A DNA stretch of 53,217 nt, taken from the NCBI GenBank assembly GCA_014804965.1, contig JAAUYU010000033.1:1-53217 (forward strand), written 5' to 3'. The DNA is from Desulfovibrio sp. GTDB lineage: Bacteria > Desulfobacterota > Desulfovibrionia > Desulfovibrionales > Desulfovibrionaceae. Positions 1-7,834 of this stretch are shown one piece after another. Each line of letters begins with the position of its first letter. The stretch's first letter is position 1. Below the pieces are notes generated by a model, which saw only the letters and a list, made by a program, of their open reading frames with translations, did no database searches and was not told the DNA's origin. A program made the position numbers and the translations under genes.

Positions 1-1042
1 GCGAACCTTTTACCATATTTTAAAAGGATAAGGCTTCCCCCCCCCCCCCCCCCCCCCCCATAAAACTCTATGGATTCCGGTCATTTGACTATCAGCATTG
101 TTTTTTTGACAATAGACTTTGTGATCGCTTGCGAGATGTACTCTGGCTTACGCAAAGTGAAAAACAAATTTATTTTGCCACAAAATTTTCTCAACCTATC
201 GGTAAAGGTCCCGCATTAACTCTCTCAAGTAAAGTTCCCGACTTGGATTTTTTTTGTAATAGGGGCGCTAAAGACATTTTCCCCCTCTACCGCAACGCAG
301 CCGCCACGGAGCCGAATATCCTCCCCGCCTTGCTCGAGCTGCTTTCCAAGGCATACCAGCGGCCGGTGGGGCCCGAGGATTTGGCTGCCTACGTCTATGC
401 GGTGCTCGCGCCCAGCGCCTTTACGGAAAAATTCCATACCGAGCTGGCAAGCCGCGAAGTGCATGTGCCCCTGACCAGGGATGTGGTGCTCTTCGCCCGC
501 GGCGTGGACCTGGGCAGGCGGCTCATCAGGCTGCACAGCTATGGCGAGCGTATGTTGGCGCAAGGGGACAAAAAGGGGGACGTTCCTCCGGGAAGCGCCA
601 AGTGCCGCAAGGCGGTCCCCGGCGACCCGGAGGGCTATCCCGTGGCCTTTTCCTACAATGAAAGCACGGGCACGCTCCATGTGGCGCTGGGGAGTTCGCG
701 CCTGTGAGCCCGGAGCTGTACCATTTTGAAGTTTCGGGCCTGAAGGTGGTCCAATCCTGGCTGAACTATCGCATGAAAGAAAAATCCGGCCGCAAGTCCT
801 CACCGCTGGACGACATCCGCCCGGAACGCTGGACGGCCGAATATACGGAAGGGCTGCTGCGCCTCTTGTGGGTGCTGGAGGCTACTCTGGAAATCTATCC
901 GGCCCAGAAGGCGCTTCTGGAAGAGATACTGGCAAGGGACATGCTTACGGCTGACGAACTGCCCCCCGTTCCCGAAGCGTCCAGAAAAGCGCCGGACATC
1001 CCAAAAGTGGTGCGCGTCGAGCAACAAAGCCTGTTGGCGTGA
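1..1042 (+). pseudogene. Type ISP restriction-modification enzyme, 3' part, out of frame at two places
   Basis: This is the C-terminal part of a large single-chain methyltransferase/nuclease of the Type ISP family; the 5' end lies outside the window. Before the C tract only frame 1 is open (ANLLPYFKRIRL, then prolines) and it stops at the TAA at 61-63. After the tract frame 3 is open from about base 60 (IKLYGFRSFDYQHCFFDNRL) to the TGA at 705-707. The family's C-terminal block then continues in frame 2 from about 693 (FAPVSPELYHFEVSG) to 1042. The run YGFRSFD, then PDLDFF, then IFPLYR, then VSGLKVVQSWLNYR, then SSPLDDI is the order I recall for this target-recognition region. One extra C or two fewer would repair the first break; one extra G in 689-692 would repair the second. 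The first ~260 bases are A+T-rich, the rest G+C-rich. It is either a phase-variable gene now off, a decaying gene, or a sequencing error. Confidence 0.8.
37..59. repeat. 23-base poly-C homopolymer inside a coding frame
   Basis: There are twenty-three consecutive C residues (37-59), flanked by A+T-rich sequence. The tract lies inside the Type ISP coding region and encodes a proline run. With 23 Cs the incoming frame 1 hits TAA at 61-63; a multiple of three (21 or 24) would join it to the long downstream frame. Homopolymers of this kind mutate by slipped-strand mispairing and are a known phase-variation switch in other restriction-modification genes. The exact length given by an assembly is often unreliable. 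Confidence 0.9.
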
Positions 1043-1060
1043 GGGTGCGCCTCCCGGCCG

Positions 1061-2500
1061 CTAGGCCTCCTTGCGGAAGGGATGGTCGGAGTGGCGCTCG
1101 CGCGCCAGATACCAGCCCACCATCCAGCCGAGCAATGAAAAGGCAAAGCCCACGAAGAAGGGCGGGATGATGCTCGCCTTTTCCCAGAAGATCGGCAATA
1201 TGCTGAAGCTCTTGTTGGCCGTGAGATACCAGAACATGCACACCGTGAAGCCCGCCGTGCAACTCAGCCAGGCGCCCACGGGGCAGCGCTTGCCGAAGCG
1301 CACGAGCGCCACGTAGGGCACCAGCACGGTCGCGCCCACGATGCTCCAGCTTGTTGTGCAGAGCAGGGCGATGAGCTGGCCCTTGATTTGCGCGCAGCCG
1401 CCGGAGAGCAGCACGCAGAAGATGATGCCCGCGAGCCACGCGCCGCGCGAAGCCTTGCGGCCCGGCAGGTCCTCGGCGAGCGCCGAGACGGCGATATGGA
1501 AGATGGCCGTGGCCGTGGAGAGCGACGCCGACACGATGGCGAGCACAAAGAGCTGCAGCCCGGCGTTGGGAAGCAGCAGCCGCACCAGCATGGGCATCAC
1601 TTCGTCCGGCGAGCTCACCTCCGGCAAAATGAGCCGCGAGAGCGAGGCGGCAAAATACGCGCCCCCCACAAGCAGGGTCAGCACCAGCATGGCAAGCGGC
1701 GTGATGCGGTCCACCTGCTTCGGGGAAGCGAGCGCGAAATGCCGCTGGATCATCTGCGGCTGGGCCCACACCGCCACTGAAGTGACGATGACGAGCGAAA
1801 TGATGAACCAGCCCATCTCGCCGCCGGAGAGGGCCGCAAAACCGTTGTTCACCGCGGCCGTCGGCGGAAGCTCGGCCAGCTTCTCGATTCCCGCCGCCGG
1901 GCCGCCCACCTGCACAAACACCGCGCCGACGAGCATACAGATGCCCACCAGCATCACAAAGCCCTGCATGGCCTCGGTATAGAGGACGCCGCGCAGGCCG
2001 CCCACAAACACCGCAAAGCCCACGAGCAGCGCCACGGCCCAGATGAGTATCCAAACAGGCACGGGCACGATCTGCGCGAGCAAAAGCGCCGCGCCCTTGA
2101 TGACAGCCGAGGCATAAACGCCGAGGAATACGGCGAACAGCACGGCCAGCGCCTTGCCGAGCGCGCGGCTCTCGTGGCCCTTGGCGATAAGCTGGGTGGG
2201 CGTGCGCGCGCCGAGGGCCCGCTGGCAGACGCGCGTGGGCCACGCCATGAAGCGGTAGACCATCCAGGTGCCCAGCCACACATTGCCCGCGGCCACGAGC
2301 AGCATTTGCAGGCCATAGGCATAGGCGAGACCGCCGAAGCCCACGAGGGCCACGGCGGAAATATAGGTCGCCACATAGGCGAAAGCCTGGATGCCGAAGC
2401 CCACGCGCCCGGCGGTGAGGGCGTCATGGCCGCGCCCCTTGCGCGCGAGCCACACAAAGACCGCGATATATGCCGCCCAGATGCAGATATTGAAAAACAT
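1061..2500 (-). CDS. Sodium:solute symporter (SSS family)
   Basis: This 479-residue, strongly hydrophobic protein has about a dozen membrane segments, typical of sodium:solute symporters (PanF/PutP-like) of the inner membrane, which couple sodium entry to uptake of a small solute. The substrate cannot be read from the sequence. The N-terminal part shows the usual pattern of a first helix, a short charged loop (WLARKGRGHDALTAGR) and a glycine-rich second helix (YISAVALVGFGG). Its ATG overlaps the TGA of the upstream 43-aa membrane gene by one base (TGATG at 2498-2502), which implies translational coupling. The TetR gene lies just upstream on the same strand and may control the pair. It converges on the Type ISP remnant with an 18-base gap. 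Confidence 0.88.
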   Translation of the reverse strand: MFFNICIWAAYIAVFVWLARKGRGHDALTAGRVGFGIQAFAYVATYISAVALVGFGGLAYAYGLQMLLVAAGNVWLGTWMVYRFMAWPTRVCQRALGARTPTQLIAKGHESRALGKALAVLFAVFLGVYASAVIKGAALLLAQIVPVPVWILIWAVALLVGFAVFVGGLRGVLYTEAMQGFVMLVGICMLVGAVFVQVGGPAAGIEKLAELPPTAAVNNGFAALSGGEMGWFIISLVIVTSVAVWAQPQMIQRHFALASPKQVDRITPLAMLVLTLLVGGAYFAASLSRLILPEVSSPDEVMPMLVRLLLPNAGLQLFVLAIVSASLSTATAIFHIAVSALAEDLPGRKASRGAWLAGIIFCVLLSGGCAQIKGQLIALLCTTSWSIVGATVLVPYVALVRFGKRCPVGAWLSCTAGFTVCMFWYLTANKSFSILPIFWEKASIIPPFFVGFAFSLLGWMVGWYLARERHSDHPFRKEA

Positions 2501-2631
2501 CAGCGTCGGCCCCGGTGTTTGCGGGCCACGGCCGCGAGATTCCAGATGGCCAGCACCAGCGCCCCCGCCAGGGAGAGCACGGCGATCTTGACTGCCATGT
2601 CGGTGAGCATGAGCGCCTTGAAGAAATCCAT
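2500..2631 (-). CDS. Small membrane protein paired with the symporter
   Basis: This is a 43-residue protein starting MDFFKALMLTDMAVKIAV with one membrane helix (about residues 12-34) and a basic tail (ARKHRGRR). The start at 2631 is chosen because AGGAG lies six bases upstream; an in-frame upstream start at 2697 has no such support. Its stop overlaps the symporter start, so the two should be made in equal amounts. Tiny accessory membrane proteins are known next to some SSS symporters (for example YhdT with PanF), so a role in assembly or stability of the transporter is inferred from position and size only. Confidence 0.72.
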   Translation of the reverse strand: MDFFKALMLTDMAVKIAVLSLAGALVLAIWNLAAVARKHRGRR

Positions 2632-2693
2632 GCTGTCTCCTGAAACCGGGGTTTGGGAGGGGGCGCCCTGCGGGCGCGCCGCTCGGGCGGCTG

Positions 2694-3317
2694 TCATTTC
2701 ACGGGAGCGTTGCCTTGGTCGGTCGCCGCATCAGCGCGGCTCCTGATAGAGCGGGAAACAAAGGCCAGGGTCTCCTCATAGAGGCCTTCAGGCGCATAGG
2801 GCGTGAGCACACGGGTGCGGTTGGCCCCGACAAGGAGGGAAATGACCACCTGCGCCGTACCGTCGGCATCCAGCGTGACAAGGCTGCCGTCCTCCACGCC
2901 GCGGACGAGCAGGGCGGCCAGCAATTCGTGGATGCGGGCAAAGCGCGAATCCATGAGGTCCCTGTCCGTCTTGGTCTTCATGTCGCTGTAGGGGGAGCAG
3001 CGCACGAGCACGAGCCAGTTGGAGTGCGGATCGATGGAAAAATCAAGGTAGGCGCGGCAAAAGCGCATCACTGCATCATAGCCCGTGGGCGCGCCCGCCA
3101 CCGCGGCCTTGAGGTGCGCGAGGAACTGTTCCAGCACGTCGAGGCCCGAGGCGAGGAAGAGCTTTTCCTTGTTGCCGTAGTGGTGCGTCAGGAGGCCGAG
3201 GGCAACGCCGGCACGGTCGGAAATCTTCTTGAAGGTCGTCTCCGCATAGCCGTATTCGCCGAAAAGTTCCTTGGCGGCTTGGAGGAGGGCGGCTTTCTTG
3301 CTCGGGTTCCTGTTCAT
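2694..3317 (-). CDS. TetR/AcrR-family transcriptional regulator
   Basis: This 207-residue protein has a typical N-terminal TetR helix-turn-helix at about residues 8-52 (KKAALLQAAKELFGEYGY, then FKKISDRAGVALGLLTHHYG). It is followed by a helical ligand-binding domain without recognisable specificity. Such proteins are dimeric repressors released by a small molecule. The ATG at 3317 has GAGG seven bases upstream. The gene sits between the Lon-like protease (upstream, 15-base gap) and the symporter pair (downstream), all on the minus strand, so the symporter genes are the most likely local target. No operator could be identified with confidence. Confidence 0.9.
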   Translation of the reverse strand: MNRNPSKKAALLQAAKELFGEYGYAETTFKKISDRAGVALGLLTHHYGNKEKLFLASGLDVLEQFLAHLKAAVAGAPTGYDAVMRFCRAYLDFSIDPHSNWLVLVRCSPYSDMKTKTDRDLMDSRFARIHELLAALLVRGVEDGSLVTLDADGTAQVVISLLVGANRTRVLTPYAPEGLYEETLAFVSRSIRSRADAATDQGNAPVK

Positions 3318-3332
3318 GCCGGACCTCGGGGC

Positions 3333-5765
3333 TCAGTTGCCGCGTGTGCGCCGAAAGGCGGTCTGGGCGTAACAGCCAAGGCGCTCGAGACGCCGGTCCA
3401 CAAGGTCATAGAGGCTTCCGGGGGTGAAGCGGCCATTGGCGCGCCGCCTGCCCGCGGGAAGGCCGCTCAGGAGCATGAGGGCCTCCTCCATGCGGCGCAC
3501 GGGATAGATGGCGAAGCGCCCGGCTTCCACGGCTTCGAGCACTTCGGGGGAGAGCATGAGGTGGTCCACATTGTCATGGGGGATGATGACCCCTTGCGTG
3601 CCCGTGAGCCCGCGCCTGCCGCAGACTTTGAAAAAACCCTCCACCTTGCGCGTGGCCCCGCCCACGGCCATAATCTGCCCGGAATGGCTCACCGCCCCCG
3701 TAAAGGCGAGGTCGAGGCGCATGGGCGTCTCGGCCAGCGCCGAGAGCAGGGCGGCGAGCTCCGCGCCGGAGGCGGAATCGCCCTCGATGCCCGCGTAGCT
3801 CTGCTCGAAATAGAGCGAGGCCGAGAGCATGAGGGGCTTGGTGCGGGCGAAAAGATCCGTGAGGTAGCTTTTCAGGATCATCATGGCCTTGGTGTGGATG
3901 GGGCCGCCGAGGTCGGCCTCGCGCTCAAGGTCGATGATGCCGTCCTGGCCCACGCCCACGGTGCAGGAAATGCGGTGCGGCAGGCCGAACTCGTAATTGC
4001 CGTGCCAAGTGACGGAAAGGCCGTTCACCTGCCCGACCGCAGAGCCCGAGGTCTGCACCTTGATGATCTCGCGGTCATATTCCTCCATGAAAATCTCTTC
4101 ATCGAGGTTGGCGCGATAGGTGCGGGCGGCGTAGGCGTCCTCCAGCGTGGCGGCGTTCACATGCGGCAGCCCGCGCAGTTGCGCGAGGGCCGCGGCCTCG
4201 ATCATGAGCTCGCGCAGCAGGGGAAAGCGCAGCGAAAGGCGGCGCTGGTCCTCGCAGAGGTGCGAGCCCAGGTCCACGAGCCACGCCAGGGCGTCCCGCT
4301 CGAAAGGCGGAAGCTCCGCCTCGGCGGCGATGCGCGCGATATGCCCGAGATACGCCCGCACATTGGGGGCCGTGCGCTCGGCCACATCGGTCATGTGGGC
4401 CTTGATGCGGAAGAGCTTGGCAAAGCGCTCGTCCGCCATGAGCAGGCTTTCGTAAAGCTCTTCCCCGCCGATGAGCACCACCTTGAGGTCAAGCTCCAGC
4501 GGCTCCGGCAGGATGCCCTTGGTGCGCAGGGCGGTGTCGGCGGGCTCGCCGCAGTCCTCGATACGGGCCTGGTTGGCGCGCAGGGCGCGGAGCAGGCCCT
4601 CCCACGCGCCGGGATGCTGGAGGATGTCCTCCATGTGCAGCACGAGAAAGCCGCCATTGGCCTTGTGCAGGCTGCCCGCGCGGATAAGGGTGAAATCGGT
4701 GACGAGGGCGCCCATTTCGGACTCGCGCTCCACGCAGCCGAGCAGGTTCACCGCTGTGGGATTGTCCTCCACCACGATGGGCGCGCCCGCAAGCTCCCCG
4801 TTATCCACAAAAAGGTTCACTTCGTAGCGGTAAAAGCAGTCGTCGGCCGGGGGCTGCCCGTGGGAATCGCCGGGCCCTGCGGCATCCCGCGGCAAAAAGG
4901 CCTCGGTATTGCGCAGGATGTCCTCGCGCAGGGCATCGAAATAGCCTTTCAGGGCATCCGAGGGGCAGGCCTTGAGCATCCGCTCGCGCGCCGGGGCGAG
5001 TTCCGCGTCCAGCACCTGCCTCATGGCCGAGAGTTCCAGCTCGTGCTCGTCGTCGCGAAAGGATTCCTCGGCCTTGTTCAGCTGGCGCAGGAAGGCCGCC
5101 ATCTTGCCAGCCAGGCTGTCGCCGCGGCGCTTGAGGTCAAGGCGCAGGGCATTGTCAAGGCGGCCATATTCCTCCTCGCTCAGGCGCTTGCCCTTAACGA
5201 GCGGAAAGAGCGTGAGGCCGCCATTCTCATCCACGTCGAGATTGAAGCCACGGTGGGCGGCCACGTCGTTCATCTTGTGGATAAGGCCGGTGCGCACCTT
5301 CTGGAAGCGCTCCATGAGGCGCGCCCTCTGGCGCACATAGGCCTGGGTCTCGAAGCGGCGCGCCAGCTCGCGGCCGATGGCGTCGATGACATCCTTCAAG
5401 CAGTCCTTGAACTTTTTCCCCTGGCCCGCGGGGAGCGCGATGAGGAGGGGCCTGTCCGGGTCCGCAAAGTTCTGGACATAAACGAGGTCATGCGGCGTCG
5501 CCATGCGTTTGGCCCGCGGCCGAAGATAGTTGAGCAGCATATAGCTGCGGCCGAGGTCCGCCTCGCCCGAAAGATAGACATTGTAGCCCGTGGCCCTGAT
5601 CTGGAGCGCCAGGTCGAGCGCCTGCATGGCCCGCGGCTGGAAAGGATTGGCGCGGCCCGCGCCCTCGCGCGGCAGGGGAATGGCCGAGCTGTCGGCCCAG
5701 GGGATGCGCGCCGGGTCATAGGTGGCATGGAGGCGGGATGCCGGAAGGGGAGCAATGCGTGCCAT
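3333..5765 (-). CDS. Lon-like ATP-dependent serine protease (AAA + S16)
   Basis: This protein is about 810 residues long. It has an N-terminal region, an AAA-type ATPase core and a C-terminal Lon (S16) proteolytic domain, in the arrangement of the bacterial Lon-related family rather than classical LonA. The catalytic serine is in GDSAS (Ser664) and the lysine in TRKVEG (Lys707); the 43-residue gap equals that in E. coli Lon (679/722). The P-loop-like sequence GEADLGRSYM has arginine in place of the usual lysine, and a helical insertion follows it. The start is ambiguous: ATG at 5765 is used, but a TTG at 5774 directly abuts the hemC stop; neither has a good Shine-Dalgarno site. It is probably co-transcribed with hemC upstream and tetR downstream. 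The likely role is removal of damaged or specific regulatory proteins in the cytoplasm. Confidence 0.9.
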   Translation of the reverse strand: MARIAPLPASRLHATYDPARIPWADSSAIPLPREGAGRANPFQPRAMQALDLALQIRATGYNVYLSGEADLGRSYMLLNYLRPRAKRMATPHDLVYVQNFADPDRPLLIALPAGQGKKFKDCLKDVIDAIGRELARRFETQAYVRQRARLMERFQKVRTGLIHKMNDVAAHRGFNLDVDENGGLTLFPLVKGKRLSEEEYGRLDNALRLDLKRRGDSLAGKMAAFLRQLNKAEESFRDDEHELELSAMRQVLDAELAPARERMLKACPSDALKGYFDALREDILRNTEAFLPRDAAGPGDSHGQPPADDCFYRYEVNLFVDNGELAGAPIVVEDNPTAVNLLGCVERESEMGALVTDFTLIRAGSLHKANGGFLVLHMEDILQHPGAWEGLLRALRANQARIEDCGEPADTALRTKGILPEPLELDLKVVLIGGEELYESLLMADERFAKLFRIKAHMTDVAERTAPNVRAYLGHIARIAAEAELPPFERDALAWLVDLGSHLCEDQRRLSLRFPLLRELMIEAAALAQLRGLPHVNAATLEDAYAARTYRANLDEEIFMEEYDREIIKVQTSGSAVGQVNGLSVTWHGNYEFGLPHRISCTVGVGQDGIIDLEREADLGGPIHTKAMMILKSYLTDLFARTKPLMLSASLYFEQSYAGIEGDSASGAELAALLSALAETPMRLDLAFTGAVSHSGQIMAVGGATRKVEGFFKVCGRRGLTGTQGVIIPHDNVDHLMLSPEVLEAVEAGRFAIYPVRRMEEALMLLSGLPAGRRRANGRFTPGSLYDLVDRRLERLGCYAQTAFRRTRGN

Positions 5766-5774
5766 GCGTGACAA

Positions 5775-6707
5775 TTAATGTTTTGGATAAAGTTTTTCGA
5801 GGATGGCGCGCCCGCCGCCGTCGAGCAGTTCCGCTGCAAGGGATTCGCCGATCTGGCGGGAGTCTATGGCGTCGCCGCGCCTTTCGCCGCGCAGGATGAG
5901 GCTGCCGTCCACTTCGGCCACAAGGCCCTCAAGGACGATGTTGTCCTCGTCCACAAAGCGCGCGTGCCCGGCAATGGGCACCTGGCAGCCGCCATCCAGC
6001 CCGGCGAGGAAGGCGCGCTCGGCATCCACACAGACGCGGGTGTCGCGGTCCTCAAGGCTCGCGAGCAGCACGAGCAGGTCATAATTGTCCTCACGGCACT
6101 CGATGCCGAGGGCCCCCTGGCCCACCGCGGGCATGACGCGCTCCGGGTCCAGCGGCAGCATGTAGGGCGCGCGCAGGCCGAGGCGCTGGAGCCCGGCCGT
6201 GGCGAGGAGGATGGCGTCGAAGGCGCCTTCCTCCAGCTTGCGCAGGCGCGTATCCACATTGCCGCGCAGGCTCGTGATGCGCAAATCCGGCCGCAGGGCG
6301 AGCAACTGGGCCTGCCGCCTGAGGCTGCTTGTGCCCACATGAGCCCCCTTGGGCAGCGCCTCAAGATTGGGATAGGTGCAGGAAAGCAGACAATCCGTGG
6401 CGGCCTCGCGCGGGGGCACGCAGCCGAGGAGCAGCCCCTCGGGGAGCTCCATGGGAATGTCCTTGATGCTGTGCACGGCAAGGTCGGCCCGGCCGTCCAG
6501 CAGGGCCTCCTCGATTTCCTTGACGAAGAGGCCCTTGCCGCCCACCTTGGCGAGCGGCACATCCTGGATGACATCGCCCCGCGTCTTGATGACGTTGAGC
6601 GAAATGGAAAGGCCGGGCTCCAGTTCTTCGAGCAGGTGCTTGACGTGGGCCGCCTGCCAGAGTGCGAGCCTGCTGCCGCGCGTGGCGATGACAAGGTGCT
6701 TGCGCAT
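5775..6707 (-). CDS. hemC: Porphobilinogen deaminase (hydroxymethylbilane synthase)
   Basis: This 310-residue enzyme joins four porphobilinogen units into hydroxymethylbilane in tetrapyrrole synthesis (heme, siroheme and cobalamin precursors). The opening LVIATRGSRLALWQA is diagnostic. The cysteine that carries the dipyrromethane cofactor is Cys241 in GGCQVPIAGHA, one position from the E. coli residue 242. DLAVHSIKD is the substrate-binding block. The start at 6707 is chosen because homology begins there; the frame stays open another 79 codons upstream without family resemblance. The stop lies immediately before the Lon-like gene. Sulfate reducers need siroheme for dissimilatory sulfite reductase, which fits the context. 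Confidence 0.97.
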   Translation of the reverse strand: MRKHLVIATRGSRLALWQAAHVKHLLEELEPGLSISLNVIKTRGDVIQDVPLAKVGGKGLFVKEIEEALLDGRADLAVHSIKDIPMELPEGLLLGCVPPREAATDCLLSCTYPNLEALPKGAHVGTSSLRRQAQLLALRPDLRITSLRGNVDTRLRKLEEGAFDAILLATAGLQRLGLRAPYMLPLDPERVMPAVGQGALGIECREDNYDLLVLLASLEDRDTRVCVDAERAFLAGLDGGCQVPIAGHARFVDEDNIVLEGLVAEVDGSLILRGERRGDAIDSRQIGESLAAELLDGGGRAILEKLYPKH

Positions 6708-6793
6708 GGGTGCCGCCCTGGCGGCCGGGCCGCCGATGCCGGATGTGCCCGGCCGGGAAGTTTGCGGATGTGGGGCCGAAAAGCGCCGGGCCT

Positions 6794-7030
6794 TTAGCGG
6801 CCGCAGCTTGCGCAGTTGCCACCGGAACAGCCCGCGCAGCCGCCGCTGGAAGAGGGCGCGGCCATGCTTGCGAAGTCCATGCCGCCGTCGCTCCTGCAAC
6901 GGGCGCAGCGCGACATGAGCTTGTGGGTCTCCGCGGAGCCGCAATAGGGGCAGGCCGGCATTTCGTCGCCGAAAACCAGTTCTTCAAAGTCGCGGCCGCA
7001 TTTTTCGCAGCCATATTCATAGATGGGCAT
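6794..7030 (-). CDS. FmdB-family zinc ribbon protein
   Basis: This 78-residue protein begins MPIYEYGCEKCG, the signature of the FmdB regulatory-protein family. Cys8, Cys11, Cys27 and Cys30 form a zinc ribbon; a glycine/serine-rich cysteine-containing tail follows (SSSGGCAGCSGGNCASCGR). The cellular role of the family is unclear; it was named from a formamidase operon. AAGGA lies six bases before the ATG. The start is two bases downstream of the gmhA stop, so the two are almost certainly one transcript. The extra cysteine-rich tail suggests a second metal site, which is an inference. Confidence 0.9.
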   Translation of the reverse strand: MPIYEYGCEKCGRDFEELVFGDEMPACPYCGSAETHKLMSRCARCRSDGGMDFASMAAPSSSGGCAGCSGGNCASCGR

Positions 7031-7032
7031 GG

Positions 7033-7665
7033 TCAGTCCTTTGCCTCGAGCCGCGCCGCAAGCAGGGGCGCGAGCGCGGCGGCGTTTTCAAACAGATAGT
7101 GGTCCGTGAGCTGGCAGAAAAGATGGCCCGCGGCGATATGCAGCTCCTGCACGAGGGGGGTGGAGGCTTGGGGCGTCTCGAGCAGGATGCGACAGAGCCC
7201 GCGCATCCGGCCGCCGCCCGCGCCCGTGAGGCCCACGGTGAAGAGCCCGGCCCGCGCCGCCCCCTCCAGCGCGCGCACCACATTGGGGCTGTTGCCGGAG
7301 GTGGAGATGGCGACAAGCATGTCCCCGGGCCGGCCGAGCGCCTCCACCTGGCGCGCAAAGACCTCGTCATAGCCCATATCGTTGCCGATGGCCGTGAGCG
7401 CGGAGGTGTCCGTGGTCAGGGCGATAGCCGGGAGGGCAGGGCGGTCCATGAGGAAGCGGTTGACGAACTCCGCGGCCAGGTGCTGCGCATCCGCGGCGCT
7501 GCCGCCATTGCCGCAAAAGAGGAGCTTGCCGCCGCCCGCGATGGCGCAGGCCGCCTCAAGGGCCGCCTGTCTGAGGGCTTCGGCGCGCAGGCGGAAAAAT
7601 TCTTCGCGCAGGCGCGCGCCCTCGGCTGCGTGCCGGGCAATGATTTCGAGTGCGGCATCGCTCAT
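7033..7665 (-). CDS. gmhA: Phosphoheptose isomerase (sedoheptulose-7-phosphate isomerase)
   Basis: This 210-residue SIS-domain protein converts sedoheptulose 7-phosphate to heptose 7-phosphate, the first step to the ADP-heptose of the lipopolysaccharide core. The motifs [20 protein letters not shown] and SGNSPNV are classic for GmhA, and [11 protein letters not shown] holds metal-binding residues near the C terminus. The start at 7665 gives the usual family length. It is followed closely by the FmdB gene and faces nadK across a 169-base divergent region containing a good candidate promoter for each direction. Confidence 0.93.
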   Translation of the reverse strand: MSDAALEIIARHAAEGARLREEFFRLRAEALRQAALEAACAIAGGGKLLFCGNGGSAADAQHLAAEFVNRFLMDRPALPAIALTTDTSALTAIGNDMGYDEVFARQVEALGRPGDMLVAISTSGNSPNVVRALEGAARAGLFTVGLTGAGGGRMRGLCRILLETPQASTPLVQELHIAAGHLFCQLTDHYLFENAAALAPLLAARLEAKD

Positions 7666-7720
7666 GGCTGCGTTCCCGGTGGTGGTGCAGGTGGCCTGCC
7701 ATTTCCAGACGAACCGCCCA

Positions 7721-7749
7721 CTTGTATGCCAAAGCGCGCGCCCTGACAA
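7721..7749 (-). promoter_or_regulatory. Candidate sigma-70 promoter for gmhA
   Basis: Reading the minus strand, TTGTCA (7749-7744) is followed after 17 bases by TACAAG (7726-7721), about 55 bases before the gmhA start. Spacing is optimal; the -10 box is moderate. This is a motif match only. Confidence 0.45.
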
Positions 7750-7775
7750 GAGCGGGAGCGCCAGCGGGCACAGGC

Positions 7776-7804
7776 TTGCGGTCAGGCCCCTGATGACGTA
7801 ATCA
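7776..7804 (+). promoter_or_regulatory. Candidate sigma-70 promoter for nadK
   Basis: TTGCGG (7776-7781) is separated by 17 bases from TAATCA (7799-7804), about 30 bases before the nadK start at 7835. It is a weak-to-moderate match in the divergent gmhA/nadK gap. Confidence 0.35.
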
Positions 7805-7834
7805 AGCCGCATGTGTCCGCAGGAGATTCCCGAT

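Noticed and set aside
2662-2677. GCGCCC-TGC-GGGCGC hairpin between tetR and the small membrane gene
   Set aside because: It has six pairs only and no T run; common in G+C-rich DNA and not called as a terminator.
2715-5771. A 1018-codon open frame on the plus strand
   Set aside because: It is antisense to the Lon-like protease and TetR genes, whose products have clear motifs. Long antisense frames are expected at this G+C content.
5775-6944. N-terminal extension of hemC to 6944
   Set aside because: The extra 79 residues are basic low-complexity sequence overlapping the FmdB gene in another frame; family homology begins at 6707.
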